Source of the DNA: Monosiga brevicollis MX1
Lineage: Eukaryota; Opisthokonta; Choanoflagellata; Craspedida; Salpingoecidae
Reading direction: 5' to 3'
Assembly (NCBI RefSeq): GCF_000002865.3
Contig: NW_001865045.1
Span: forward strand, 747,594 to 811,593
Length of the DNA: 64,000 nucleotides
In this document: positions 47,868-62,348 of the stretch, piece by piece
Position numbering within the stretch: position 1 is the first letter of the stretch
How the letters are laid out: each line of letters starts with the position of its first letter
The notes under the pieces: generated by a model
The model's input: the letters and a program-made list of their open reading frames with translations, nothing else
Database searches by the model: none
Told to the model about the DNA's origin: nothing
Position numbers and translations under genes: made by a program

Positions 47868-50860
47868 CTAAGCCTCGTCCTCCTCGCCGGCAAGGATGCG
47901 GCGGAAGGAGAAGGGGGCAAACTTGATGCCTGTGCCTTCGTAAAACTTGTTCTGGAACTCGACCCAATGGAGACGGAGGGCGTGCAGGAAGGCCGAGAGA
48001 CCCTCCATGATGAGCAGGACGGCAATGGTCAGAGCAGCCCAGGCGGCAAAGGTCAAGTAAAGCATCCACCAGCTGCTAAAGCCGGTCTGGAGGACCATCT
48101 CCCAGAGCACATCTGACAGCTGAGCGTGAGCCAGGGACAGAGCCCAGAGACGAAGGTAAGAGGCCGTGTTGGAAATGCAACCCAGGCAAAACTCAATGGT
48201 GTGAATGGCCTGGTGCACCATGATGGCACCAAAGGAATGGTCCTCATCGCCGTGAGCCACGGGACCGTTGATCTCGGCATCCTTGACATTCTCATCGTCA
48301 TGGGGCATCTCGTGGGCGCCAATACCACGCTCAGCGGCGCGTTTCATACGAGCGCGCAGAATGCAGGGGCGCACAAAAAGCATCCAGGGCACGCAAACAA
48401 CGGCCACCACAACCAAGATCATCTGGGTGTATTGCTGAGTGCTGCCGTCAGCGGCACCGTAGAGCACCTCACCATCATCCGGAGGAGCACCAAACTGCAG
48501 GAACATGTTGATGAGCATGAGCAGCAGGCTGGGGGGGTTCTTGTTGGGGAAGTCCTGGATGGGGGTCGTCCACTTGTAGAAGATCATGATGACGAGGTAG
48601 CCGAAGATGCAGGTCAAGAAAAGAACTTGCGGGATAAACTCGTGGAAGACACGCAGAGGCTTGCGAAAGAAGCGGTGGTTGGCCAAGCTGAGAATGACAC
48701 CAAACAGCATCTGACCAATACCGAGAATAACGGACAGCTTCATCTTGTACGAGTTGGTGAAAGTCAGCTTGTTCTCCGTCACTTGCCAAATCTACAAACA
48801 CAAAAAGTTTTGATTTCCGTGAGCAAAAGATCATATCATTTTTAAAGGGGAAAAAAAAACCACACGAGGGGTGGACATGGCTGTGGACGTGGGTGTGGAA
48901 CGAGAGATCAGAAGAGAGCCGTCAAACAATCTTACCGGGTCAATACCAAAGACGTAGGGGTAGCGGAAGTCATTGTCCGAGGTGGCATCTGGGGCCAGCA
49001 GGTCAATCTCAATGCTGTGGTCGTTGAAATAGGCCTGTGCCTGGGCATCAGGCACCTTCCAGCCACTGCCGCCGAGTGTGATGGACTTGGAGAAGATGTC
49101 ATTGTAAATAAAGCCAGTGTAGATGGAAAACAGACCCATGAGGAAGATGATGTAACGGCCACCGTACATGGTGTCCCAAATTTCACCGCCGTCAAAGCTG
49201 GCCAGCTTCTTCTCCTTGTAAATCAGGAAGAAGGCAATGAGGGCCATGATGGTACCATGACCAAAGTCACCAAACATGACGGCAAAAAGGAAGGGAAAGG
49301 TAATGATGGTAAAGGGGGTGGGGTTGACCTCACGGTACGAGGCAATACCGTAGGCGTCAACGATGCTCTGGAAGCCGCTCGTAAACTTGTTGGTGGCAAA
49401 GTAGGTAGGGGGTTGCTCGTGGGTGGGGATGTCGCTGAGCACGGTGGGAACGTCTGTGGCAGAACGCTCGGCACCGCGGCGCAGGGCCTCCTTGATCTCG
49501 CCCTGAGAGGCAGCCGGATACCAGCACTCGGCCACCAGACAGTTGCGCGCCACATCAATGTCAAACTTGTTCATTGTGTGGTAAATGGACTTGATCTTGG
49601 TCACCTTGACAAGCCAGGCACCGAGCTTGAAGGCGGAGCGGGCCAGGACCTGGCGGCGATGCTCAGCCGTGCGGTGCAGGACACTCTGCAGGTCTTCGAT
49701 GCGAGTCTTGACCTTGATGTCAAGTTCGCGGCGTTGAGCCGCCGTGTCTGGGCAGGGATAGATGGTGGCATCGTAACCTTCGCAAATCTTGCGGACGCGA
49801 GCACCGAGCTCACCACCCTGAAAGAAGACGATAAAGACCTTCTTGTGGACCTCCTCGCCCGAGACGGGATCGACGACGGCCTCGGAAATGTCCACCTCGC
49901 GCAAAAAGACGTTACCGCGGCAGGCACGCCACAAGAGGCGCTCAAAGCCGGGCAGCTTTTCACGGGCAATGACACCGGTCACAAAGCCCAGCTGGCCAGA
50001 GCGATCCTCCTCGGCGGAGAGGAGGGGAGTGGCAGCAGAGCTGGCTGAGCCATCGGCGGTGCGAACGGTACCGCCCGCAGCTTCAGCTTCATCAAAGAAC
50101 ACGGCCGTCTTGCTCAGGATGGCCGAGAGCTCGGTGAGCTCGAGCTCTTGCTTGCGGAGCGTCTGCTCGTTACCGTTGATCTCGCGCATTTCGCGCTCAA
50201 GTTGCTCAAACTCGGCCTCCATACTTTGCATCTCCTTGACATCGGGAGCAGCCGAGGTAGCAGCGGCGGCGGCTCCGCTGACCTGCATGCCGGCCTTTTC
50301 GACCTCAGCCTCGAAGAAGCGCAGCTTGCGCTCCATCTCATCGCAGCGGCGCACCTCGTTGACGTACTTGCGCTGGAAAGCATTGACATCAGGATTCAAC
50401 TACAAGTCGCAAAAGCAACAAGAAAGCAAAACAGCGAAACAGGAGAAATGTCAGGGCGGTCCAATGGAATGCAACGCACAACGGCTCCGCGCTAAACGAA
50501 AAGACGAGGAAAAGGAACATACGTCGCGAAATTGAACCAGACCCTGAAGTGATGGACGGAGCAGGCCAGAACCGGCACGGTGACGTGAGTGATCAAGAAG
50601 AAACACACGCAAGGAGCAGGGAGAGAGAAGAAAGAAGCCAGAAAGAGAAGGTGTGTGTTGTGACCCGTCTGCAACTCTCTGGTCTGTGGCAGCTCGTGAC
50701 AAGGATGCAAGGCACCATGTGCCGAGGTCCCTCGCTGGCTGGTTGGAGATGCAATTCAACGTACCAGTTCGCCAAGCGCGCTGACCGTCTCGTAGACGGC
50801 ATCTGACTGGACGATGAGCTGCGCCAGGCGCATCTCTTGCGAGCGCCACAAGGAACCCAT
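47868..50860 (-). CDS. ATP6V0A: V-type proton ATPase 116-kDa subunit a (V0)
   Basis: A membrane subunit that forms the proton half-channels of the vacuolar ATPase. Exons: 50765-50860, 50523-50543 (only 21 bp), 48936-50399 and 47868-48791. All are in phase and give 834 residues, the usual length. The N-terminus MGSLWRSQEMRLAQLIVQ and the following cytosolic coiled-coil region are typical. The membrane half has FAVMFGDFGHGTIM, the essential Arg helix in YLRLWALSLAHAQLSDVLW, and HALRLHWVEFQNKFYEG near the C-terminus. GC-rich third codon positions create long antisense frames, which are not genes. Confidence 0.97.
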
Positions 50861-51889
50861 TTTGGCGTTTATCAACCAACACGGTCCCCTCGAACAAGAT
50901 ACGGGGCTGCCGTTTCAAAGAGCAGCGGCCACAAAAAGATGACTTTGTGGTTTGCTGCGTCCAAGGCAAATGCACGTTTTCAGCTTCGCGCACACGTTGT
51001 TCCCTTTTGAGTTCTTGCAGTCTTTTGAATGGCGTGTGTGTGTGTGGAGTTGGAGCGAGAGAGAGAGAGAGGGTGTGTGTTGGAGGGAGGGGTCACCACA
51101 ATGAATGTTGCTTCATAAATCGCTTTTCGGCAATTCAAAACTTTCAGCTCAAGACCACTGCTGACAACAGATGTTCACGACAAATGGAACAGGCGATGTC
51201 AGACAAAAATGTACCCGTGATCAAGCGTTACCGCACATACGCCGTTTTGCTCTAAATATAGAGAGTATCGGCACATGTAGCACGGCAGTCTTGGCGATGT
51301 TCCTCATGCTTGCACGCGCACACGGTTTGCCCTGTAGTAAATGGCAGCCCGACGAGGCATGTGGGGGGAAGACCTGAGACTGGGCAGTCCAGTTGCATTT
51401 TCTTCTTTGGCCATCTCACGTTTGGTTTGTGGTGCGGCTACCCCTGCCGACCGTGACTTTCCCCGCAACCGAATCGTCGCCGCGACGCTCTCGCTTGCAC
51501 ACTTGTCACAAAAAGAAAAGCCTCCATTCAAAGAGAGAGAGTGTGTGTGTGTGTGCGCTGGAGCCATTTTGCTCACTGACCAATCCAAACGACGTGCTTG
51601 CTGAACTGACAGGATCTTTTTGAACGTTTCCGGGGCTGGCTTGGCACAGGTGAGTGACGGTGAGGGGTGGGTCATATAGCATGAGAAAGGGGGCTCGTGC
51701 GGTGTGGTCTTTCCATTTCCATTGGTTGTGTCGCGGCTCAATCGCAGTGGGCTCATTTTGCATCTGCTTGTAGAGGAGAGGAGAGGACATCACTTTTGAG
51801 GCAATTGCCGTGTTTTGCCGCCGTCTTGGCAAACCAGTGTGCAGCGTCAACAGCTCTAGCCACTTGAGCCGCTTTTGAAACCACCAATC
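50861..51889. other. divergent intergenic region between V-ATPase subunit a and BAP31
   Basis: Contains GT and GA runs at about 51031-51070 and a GAGAGAGTGTGTG tract near 51533-51554. A minus-strand open frame at 51304-51756 has no recognisable features. Both promoters should lie here. Confidence 0.55.
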
Positions 51890-52817
51890 ATGCTTTGGTT
51901 TGCCGTTCACGTTTTGCTGTGGCTTGAGCTTGCTCTTTGCTTGCTCTGCTGCATTCCGGGCGCTCGCTGGCGTCGCGCCATCCGCTGGTTCATTGATCTA
52001 CCCTTCGTGCATGTTACAACCAAGGTACTCTTTAACTCTTCTCTCCTCTCACCAGCACTTGGTCGTTGGGCCATGGTCTGCCTTCTTCTTGTTGCCCCGG
52101 CCCTTGCTTCTTGGTCTGGATTCTAATGCCTCACGGATGGAACATTGGGTGGTACCTTGTAGGGATTGCCATACCTCGTCGTCATCCTGATGGCGCTGCT
52201 CGTCCAATCCATCTACATCCAAGTTAACGCCCGTCAACACGGTCTGTCTGTTTATCCCTGCACTCACCCGGGCTCTGCCCCAGCCATGCTCATCAAAACG
52301 GTGGTACCTGTTCTTGCTGTGGACTATTGGGCCTGCAGGTGAGGAGGCTCGCGTGATGGCTGGTCAGAGCACAACCATTACGCTCTACGAAGCCAACATG
52401 TACCGGGCCCAGCGCAACACGTACATGGCCGCCATCGCCCTCCTCGGCATGCTCATGCTACGAGAAATCATTCAGTGCGTTACCCCGCCCCGTCCGCACC
52501 CACCCACACACATACACTTTTGGGCTCAACTGAAAAGCAAGGTGCTCACTTGCATGTCCGTGCCCCTTCTTCATCGCACCGCCAGCTTTGTACGTCGCTG
52601 CGTCGAGTATGAAGATGAAATTGCGCGCCTCAAATCGGAGATGGAGTGGTCCGATGGCGCTGTGCAAGATGAGAAGCATTTTTCCGAGGCCCGCAAGCAA
52701 GCCGCCGCTGAAAAGCTGCACAGTGCCAAGGAGGACATCAAGGCTAGTGCTAAACACGCTGCGCGCGAGGTGAAGCAAGCCGTGGACCAGCTCCAAAGCG
52801 ACAAGAAGCAAGATTAA
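51890..52817 (+). CDS. BCAP31: B-cell receptor-associated protein 31-like (BAP31) ER membrane protein
   Basis: An ER integral membrane protein that acts in export and quality control of membrane proteins in animals. Exons: 51890-52024, 52163-52241, 52339-52474 and 52586-52817, in phase, giving 193 residues. Three membrane segments: VHVLLWLELALCLLCCIP, LPYLVVILMALLVQSIYI, and MAAIALLGMLMLREII. The family motif YRAQRNTYMA precedes the third. A cytosolic coiled coil (EYEDEIARLKSEMEW onward) follows and ends in KKQD, close to a dilysine ER-retrieval signal (inference). The coiled coil is shorter than in human BAP31. Confidence 0.9.
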
Positions 52818-53130
52818 TCCCCTTGACCAGCGTACACGTCCCACCAACGCTTCAGCACCCTTTTCGAGTCAATTGATAAGTATAAAGAAAAAGAAAACAT
52901 CATTTTCAGCACCTCTGGAATTCTGTGCACTTTCCTCGTGCCAGGCAATAAACTGTCGTCTCCATTGTTCCAATATTCAAGCCAAGAGCGTCTCAGAGTC
53001 AATCGAGTGACGCATTTCCTCATCAATGTCGACCGAGATGAAATAACCAAGGGGAAAGATGGCACATCCTCCACGAGCTCGTTGAAGGAAGGGCGGTGGT
53101 TCGGTTTGGATCTTGGGTACCATGACATTC

Positions 53131-54421
53131 GACTAGCGATCAGAGGCCCCCCAATCCTCCACACGGATGTTGCGCGTGCCCGGCACTCGAGCTCGGCGTT
53201 GACGGGCCACTTGCCGGTCTGTCCATGACAGGGGCCGCATTGACGCGCGCTGCCAACGCTCTTCTTCCGCCATTTGCCTTTTGAAGGTGGAAGGGGAACG
53301 ATGAGGGTGAGCGGTTCATCCGTGGGCTGGTATGAGGTTCGCTATGGTTCAAGTGCTCAAGACCGCAAAAATCGCGCCTACGCCATTGAGTTGAGCGGAG
53401 CAGAGAGAAAACTCACTTGTCGTATTGAAAAAAGCGGGTCACTTGTTGGGCCATGCCGTCCAGGTTCCGATTGAGACGGTCGCAATGGTCCCTTGTTCGA
53501 TCCAAGCGCTCGGACAACTCATGCTCGCGCATTTTGCTCGTCGTGATTTGATGATGCAGCGTGGATGCGTCCGTTTGTGTGTCCTTCATTGAGGTTTGCA
53601 AACAAGAAGGATCATCAACGCGCAGAGCAAAAGCAAGGCAAGGCATAGTCGGCCCAACCTGCCGACCACCCATGAATGAAGCCGCGGGCATACCTTGGCA
53701 AAGAGCAGCAGGTCCTTATTTTCCTCGCGTAGACGAACCACCTCGTCGCGTAATTGCAAGTTTTCATTCATCAGCTGTTGATTGCGACGGAGCAGGGTCT
53801 GGGGGTCGTGCATGGCCACGGAGGCGCTCAGAACGCGTGTGCCGTCTGCATCTTGCCTACACCGCAAAGTCAAAGCCAGGCCCCACGCACATGTACGGAG
53901 AGATATGATGGCTTGAGTGGAGAAGGGAATGGGAGGGAGGAATGGAGAGAACAAGGCACGAGAAAGCACCGCACGTACGTGAAGAGGCTGTTGTGTGACA
54001 GGGCAGCGCGAGAGGGCGGGGTCAGAAGCGTGCGTTGCAGGCCTCGCGTGCTGCTGGTCATGCGGGTTTGTTGTTTTTGCTGTTGCTCTAGTCGTGCCAC
54101 TTGCACCTGCAGCTGGTCTCTCTCAGCCTCAACTGTGACAGCAGTGCAGTCCGAGCATGCCATTGCAAAAGTGAGCAAAAAGAGGGAGTGTCGCCAAGGC
54201 ATGGTCCAAGTGCGGTGGGCATGGCACTCACATGCATCACGTTCGAGCTGGATTTGTTCGAGCAAGCCCTCCAGCTCTCCGCTGAGCTTGGCATTGTCGG
54301 TGCGAAGCTGCTGAACTTCCTCGTTCAACAGCCGCAGGACGACCGAGGTTGGCGCCCCGGCGCCCGATGGTGCCCGCTGCGCCAGCGGTGACGATGGTGT
54401 CGACATGCTCTCACTCAGCAT
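53131..54421 (-). CDS. small coiled-coil protein, function unknown
   Basis: No known family recognised. The start is at 54421 or at the next Met, 54406. Five coding segments with good splice phases: about 54232-54421 (LLNEEVQQLRTDNAKL), 53980-54136 (RDQLQVQVARLEQQQKQQ), 53690-53858 (LMNENLQLRDEVVRLREE), 53417-53590 (HELSERLDRTRDHCDRLN), and a last exon near 53131-53285 (RQMAEEERWQRASMRP) ending in TAG. Heptad-like coiled coil covers most of the roughly 260 residues. A cytoskeletal or centrosomal role would be a guess. Confidence 0.7.
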
Positions 54422-55358
54422 CCGTATGTAGGAAGCAGCACAAGAATTTGCGCCAAGCGATTGCCCAGCAGCCCGCTCAACCCGCTCACTTCAAGCATCC
54501 AATACAGGCCTATGCGATACAAGGCCATGAGTGAACGTGACCGTCGACAACAGCCCATGTGCTGACCCAGTCTCACTTTTGGAACCGCACCCATGCCACT
54601 TCCCGTGACCACCAAAGGCCCCAAGAGCTAGATCATACCTAACTCGACCCCGGTCGAACACACCACCAATATCCCAACTGCTGTTTGGCCGAGGCGACAA
54701 CGGGGGGAACGAGAGGGGAGGGGCGGTCAATCGGTCAATCGGTCAATCGGTCAGTCGGGGTGTGAAAACAGGGGGCGGCTTATGTTTGCTGGTCTGCTTG
54801 ACGACCCCCAACCCCCGACGGTTTAAGTAAAATACTATTACATGGACTTGATAGGACATTGCGCAAAAGGGAAAGTAGGTATTTTACGCTTATGCTGCAA
54901 CAACAAACGGTGGATTTGGCTTGTGGAGTATGGGTAATATACTTTTGACTTCTGCATCACAACGACGTCAAATGTTGTTGGAACTGCAATTGCTTCTGCA
55001 AGTGACGCAGGTTATGGTTATTGCAGTTAAATTTCTACTTTGAGTTGAAGGTAAATGCCATTGCGCCTTACTCTGATGATACTTTATGCAGCAGTTTTCT
55101 TCATAAACGTCGATCGACAGCCGCCTGCTCCTCACGCCTCCGCTCGACTCGACTCAGCACGGCCGCGGGCCCTTCGACGAGACGGCCTTCAACACCGGCC
55201 TTGTTTCCAACACTGGCCCTTGTCGAGCCTTTGAATTACATCGGATATATATTTTTCGCACGCCTTGACTGTCTCGAACCCAGAGGGCAGTCGCTTTCAG
55301 TAGAAACGCTTTTTTGGTTTTGGTCACGTGAGCATCGCCTGGCTGTCTGACCCGAGTC
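54422..55358. other. divergent intergenic region with a GGTCAATC tandem repeat
   Basis: Four copies of an 8-bp GGTCAATC unit lie at about 54724-54756. The rest is AT-rich, and no gene was seen. The promoters of the coiled-coil gene and IBA57 should lie here. Confidence 0.6.
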
Positions 55359-56161
55359 ATGAGCATGCTCGTGGGTCAACGTGTGGCTGGCGCCTTGCCT
55401 CGCGTCTCGACCATCACTGCCCGCGTCACTGTCACACGAGCCGTCAGTCTGCGGGCCTGCTCGGCCGCGGATATCGAGGCCTGGCAAGATCGACTGCAAC
55501 AGATTCGCAACCAGCCAGCCCCGACCTGGCTGCGGGTACCTCACCGGGCCGTACTGGCCGTGCGAGGGCCTGAGGCCCTCACCTTCCTCCAAGGCCTCAC
55601 TACCCAAGATCTCCTGCCCCAGGAGCCGGAGGAACCTTTTGAATTGGCTGAAGATGACGCAGACACGGCCGACACAGCCGCCGACAGCTCCACTGCTGCT
55701 GCCACTCACCCCACCAAACCCTTGCATACCATGTTCTTGCACGCCAAAGGCCGCATTCTCTGTGATGCACTAGCTTACCCCACATTGCCGACCGAACCCC
55801 GGGGCTTTTATTTCGAGGTGGACGCCGACATGCTTGCACCCTTGCACAAACACCTTCGCAGCTTTAAGCTTCGGACCAAAGTCTCCTTTGACGCCCTTGC
55901 CCCTGATGTGTACGTTTCTCAAGTTTCCTGGTGCTCGCGGACGCTTCCACACCATCACCCTAGTTGGCCAGTAAAATGTGACGTACTTACTCACGCCTCT
56001 TTGGGAACCGGTGTTTGGTACTTCGCCCTCGTTTGGTGCAGCGTACAAGTCCATGCCGCGGTCGGACAGGAGCTGCACCTCGACTCCGTTGCAGGACCGC
56101 CTACTTTTATTTGCCAAGACCCACGCATGCCTCCAAACAGGTGCAAAAAGGAGATTCCATG

Positions 56162-56220
<59 letters not shown>

Positions 56221-57429
56221 NNNNNNNNNNNNNNNNNNNNNNNNNNNNNNNNNNNNNNNNNNNNNNNNNNTGCTCACGACCCCCTGCTCCCACGATAGGC
56301 CTCCAGGCGTGCCGGCTCTCTGGCGTCGTTTAGACTGCCCGGCTGCAGGTCAAGCGGCTGCGGAAGGCACTCCAGACACAGTCAACACTTTGAACATGCT
56401 TGATGGTACATCACCCCTCGTGACACACGCCTCCCCTTGGCACCCCGAGAGAATCGGCGACCCCGGGCGCACTCTGGCGGCTCTCATTGTGCCCTGCACC
56501 TTAGAGCCAGTGTTGTCCAATGATGATGGCAGCATATACGCCTACCTGCGTCTGGCCCTCGGGCTCTCGGAGGGTCCACAGGATCACATCGACAACAAGT
56601 CATTGCCCCTTGAAGCCAATATCGAACATTGGAATGGCGGTGCGTCACCTGGGATCGGTGCTTCCTAATCCGACTCGGCGCGAACCCATCAATTTTGGTC
56701 TCATACTCTCTTGGGCTGCTCCCGCCAGTATCGTTCAAAAAGGGTTGCTATCTCGGTCAAGAACTGACGGCGCGCACTCACTACTCGGGCATGCTGCGCA
56801 AGCGCCTTTTGCCCATGCGAATCCCAGACGTACAAGCTGCCGTCAGGTCAGCTACTTCTAGTCACGCTCTTGCTCCTAGACCGTCACCCCTTGACATCAC
56901 CCCTGTCTCTTTCTATTTCTGTTCTCTCGATGTCTGGCTATCGCTTCTGTTGCCTTCTGTCTACCATTGTGTCTTTGGCTGTGTGTTGGTGGCTCAGCTC
57001 CGCCATTGCGACTGGGCAAGGCCCAATCTCCACATACAGGAAACTCACTCCACATGGGCACGACGCTGTGATGATAGGCTATCACACTACAACGGTCCGC
57101 TCAAGGTGGTCACGGCTGCTGGCAAGCCGGCTGGCACTGTCCATTCTGTGGTAAGTGCGAGACGTTCGTTGTTTTGTGATCGTTGGCACGGCTACTACGA
57201 GTGCTCATGAGAACTTGGCCTCTGACTCACTATTCAACGATGCTGATTGTGGCACCTCGGTCAGCTGGGCGATCGCTGCATTGGCCTGGTGCGAACTGCT
57301 CACTTGACTGAGGAGCTTGTCTTGCAGCCACCAGCTGATGCGGAGGGCGCCGACGCGATTGATCCGGTCGTTGCCGTCGTCGATCATGCACTTGCTGAGT
57401 GGATCTCCGCCACTCGTCATGGACATTGA
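55359..57429 (+). CDS. IBA57: IBA57-like mitochondrial iron-sulfur cluster assembly factor (contains assembly gap)
   Basis: A folate-binding GcvT/YgfZ-family protein needed for maturation of mitochondrial 4Fe-4S proteins. It starts at 55359 with an Arg/Ser/Ala-rich, acid-poor leader that fits a mitochondrial presequence. Family segments: [59 protein letters not shown], and the signature [15 protein letters not shown] (about 56745). [16 protein letters not shown] and [13 protein letters not shown] lie at the C-terminus, with stop at 57429. An acidic insert ([12 protein letters not shown], Ala/Thr-rich) lies after TTQDLL. The poly-T and N gap at 56163-56270 falls in an intron or hides part of an exon. 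Confidence 0.9.
56163..56270. other. poly-T run and 50-N assembly gap
   Basis: 58 T residues are followed by 50 N. The true length is unknown, and the homopolymer probably stopped the reads. Confidence 0.98.
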
Positions 57430-58260
57430 TACGAAGGTTAAGGTTTTTCTTTTTGATATTCCTGTTTCAAAGACTTTTGAATTCAGCTGTCAAGTTCAAT
57501 GATGTCAAGCTTTACTGACAAGAAGTGACTCAGACTCATCAACGCGGCACTGAATACATCGGGGGAAACGGTTACTGGAATGAGGAAGGATGACCAGAAT
57601 TATTTCAAAACCCGGCTTTGTGTTGATGTGATTAAAATAGCAGGCGAGGGAGGCATTGACCCAATTCTCCTGACTCGGAAACAAAATGCCACAAAACGCA
57701 GATCAAGTCTTGCATCAAAGAACAGAGCCCAAAGAAAATCACGACAAGACCGCGCGCGCTGCATTTGGTCGTGGGAAGCAAGCCTGCATTTACACCACCC
57801 TTTTGGCGATGGTGCACCTTGTATCGGAATTGATTATCCTGTATTTGATGCTAGCCTGACTGCCGGTGCCAATCGGCTTAGCTGAAGCTCGACGACTCTC
57901 CATTATCTCTTGACATCTGGGCCCGAAGAGCAGGGCGCGCGTGATTGCGGCGACGCTCCGAGCTCCACTTTTTTCCTTGGGTCGGGTGGCCATGCCGCCC
58001 AAGCGCCGTGCCAAGGCCAAGTCGGCGACACAGAACACGAGTGTGTGAAGACAAGAAGCAAAAAAACAACACCTCATCGTCTAATTATAGCGTATGTCGT
58101 TGAGATTGAAATGGACCGTCGAACATAAATAAAAGTCAGTCATTTCCATTTTCCATTTTTTTCCTTTTTTTTTTTTTGAACTTGGTTGCTGTTTTTTTTT
58201 TTTTTTTTTTTTTTTTTGAACTTGGTTGTTGTTTTTTTTTTTTTTTTAGCACCGTGCATC
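57430..58260. other. intergenic stretch ending in a duplicated T-tract unit
   Basis: No supported gene. An 18-codon plus-strand frame from about 57992 (MPPKRRAKAKSATQNTSV) is probably chance. Two copies of GAACTTGGTTG(C/T)TG, each followed by a T run, lie at about 58176-58246, immediately upstream of the Crinkler-like gene. Confidence 0.5.
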
Positions 58261-60305
58261 ATGGCTGAGTTTCCAGCATTGATCGAACAAATGAAGCAAA
58301 TGCAGCTCCAAAGCACAAGCGAGGAGGAAAAGCGCCACATCCAAGCTCTCATTGAGCTCGAGCAGCAGAGGCTGGCCGCTGAAGCCGAGGAGCGCAAGCT
58401 CGAGCACGAAAGGCTGGCCGCCAAGGAAGCACAGCTCAAACGGAAAACAGGTCGCGACAAGGTTCGTCGTGTTTCGTCTCGATTCGTTACAACCGACAAG
58501 GCTGGAAGGTGTGTTTGTCGTGACCTGGCCCCACATTACGTCTGCACTTGGTCATTACTGTACCCGCGCGCGCCTACTACAATCGGTAAGCACCTGTCGG
58601 GCAAGACTCACGCGCAGGATCGTCTTTTGGTTGACATGCGTGTGCAGGCTTTACATGGACACTGCTACCACCGTCCGACTCACGTGGCCGGATGCCTTCA
58701 ACGGCGCCCTCACAAACCTTGTCTCTGACCACTGCAAATGAAGTTCTTGGCTCCGTGGTCGCAGAGCTTCCCTGCAGCCACCACTACCTTGCAGCAAAAA
58801 TTGTCAAGCGCATTGATGATCTTTGCGCGGATGACCAGTGGGAGCGTAGCGAGGCGCTGGCGAATGGCCTTCAGTGGGCGGCCAAAGCTCAACGTGACTC
58901 CAAGCTGACTGAACTCCAGCAGGAGCCCAGCATTTCTTCGCGAGTTTCCATCGTGTTGCAGCGCTACTTTGGTCTGAATGTTGTCCATCAGTACGCCATC
59001 GGTTCCCACAGCACCCACGTTGATTGGGCGGGCTTTGACGACAACCACCACGTTGTCGTCATGGGTGAGTGCAAAAAGAAGGAGCAGCCGTTCCATGAAT
59101 ACGGGGGCTAGGTTGCCAACGAGCTCTTGCGACTGGGGGCCATTCCAACGTTGTATGAGAGCAACAGCAACATACCGCTGCCTCGGCGGAAGGACATTTT
59201 GTGGCCCATCATCAACATCAACGTGGTGGGAGACAATGTCAGCGCCTACCTGGCTTTGCAAGTGATTGATGTTCGATGGGAGCAGTTTGAGGGTTGCCTG
59301 GCAGAGATTCTGCCATTGCTCGAGATTGACAGTTCGAACGCGAAGCCAAAGTCATCGGGGCTGTTCTTCTTGCGCCTCGGTGCCGCAAACTTTAAAGAAA
59401 ATCCGCGGCAGGTAGAAAGCATCTTGCGAGCTTGCAAGGAATTTGTGCAAGAGGATTTGGCGTACTTGCTGGATCGGGCAGATGCTCGGACTGTATTGCG
59501 GCCACGGCTGCCTCCACAACCATTTCCTTGCCCTTTTGACCACCTCTGCAAGTGGAATCTGAAGGATTCGTATGGTCCCAACGTGCAGGTCTACAGCATC
59601 GGGAAGCAAAACAAGGTGTTCAAGCACTTTGACTACTGGGGACGCACGGCAAATCTCTGCAGCAGCCTCTCGGCACAGTGTGTGTCTTACCAAGATCGCC
59701 GCTACCCGCCTGACGACCGAATCTTGACAATACTCAGTCAACTGGATGTGGCAGGCTCATTCTATCAGAAGTGGGAGGTGGCGAGGCTTGCAACTGCCGT
59801 GGATGTGCTCAGCTACCCTTACGTGAAGCCGGCAGACACCGTCGAGATTGAGCAACTGGTCCAGGTCATCTACCAACTGAAGGCCATCCATAGCGTTGAC
59901 TTTGTGCACGGCGACATTCTTCCTCGCAACATTCTTTTTTGCAGCGACTGGGAAGGGCATCCTGCGGCCTTTCTCATCGACTTTGATCTCGGCAGGTTTC
60001 TTGCTGCTAATCCTGCCCACAACCCCGTCTATGCCTCCAATTTTGCCAGGGAAGGAGAGCCGCTGGAGCCTTTTCGTCACCCATTTGCCCGGCGGAATTT
60101 GCCAATGCAGAAGGAGCACGATGGCTTTGCCTTGGCACGTGTCATGGAGAAGTTTTTGCAGGACGACGAGGCTCGTCAGCAGCTGGTGGCTGCGTTGGAA
60201 GAGCTGCAGCTGGATGACGCTGCCACGCTGTGTCAGAGGTGCTCGCTTTTGCCGCCAGACAATGTTGCTGGGCTTGGCAAGGCCACGGGCAGTCCTCGAC
60301 GTTAA
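58261..60305 (+). CDS. Crinkler-like gene with nuclease-like and kinase-like parts (possibly interrupted)
   Basis: Parts in order: a charged coiled coil at the start (MAEFPALIEQMKQMQLQS, Glu/Ala/Leu-rich), a middle part at roughly 58.7-59.3 kb with an Asp followed by VVVMGECKKK, which fits a PD-(D/E)XK nuclease core, and a kinase-like part at roughly 59.6-60.3 kb with VHGDILPRNILF and FLIDFDLGRF (catalytic loop and metal-binding loop). This order recalls the nuclease-kinase effectors of the Crinkler class, known from oomycetes, chytrids and some other eukaryotes. The reading frame looks interrupted about once, unless splicing explains it, so it may be a recently decayed copy. The substrate and role are unknown. 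Confidence 0.6.

Positions 60306-62348
<2,043 letters not shown>

Noticed and set aside
49017-50048. 343-residue antisense frame over V-ATPase subunit a
   Set aside because: It is a mirror of GC-rich third codon positions in a well-conserved minus-strand gene, with no independent motifs.
51304-51756. 150-residue minus-strand frame upstream of BAP31
   Set aside because: It has no recognisable domain or splice context and overlaps a promoter-like interval with GA/GT repeats.
57790-58077. 95-residue minus-strand frame
   Set aside because: It is a chance frame across a GC-rich patch with no family motif or neighbouring exons.
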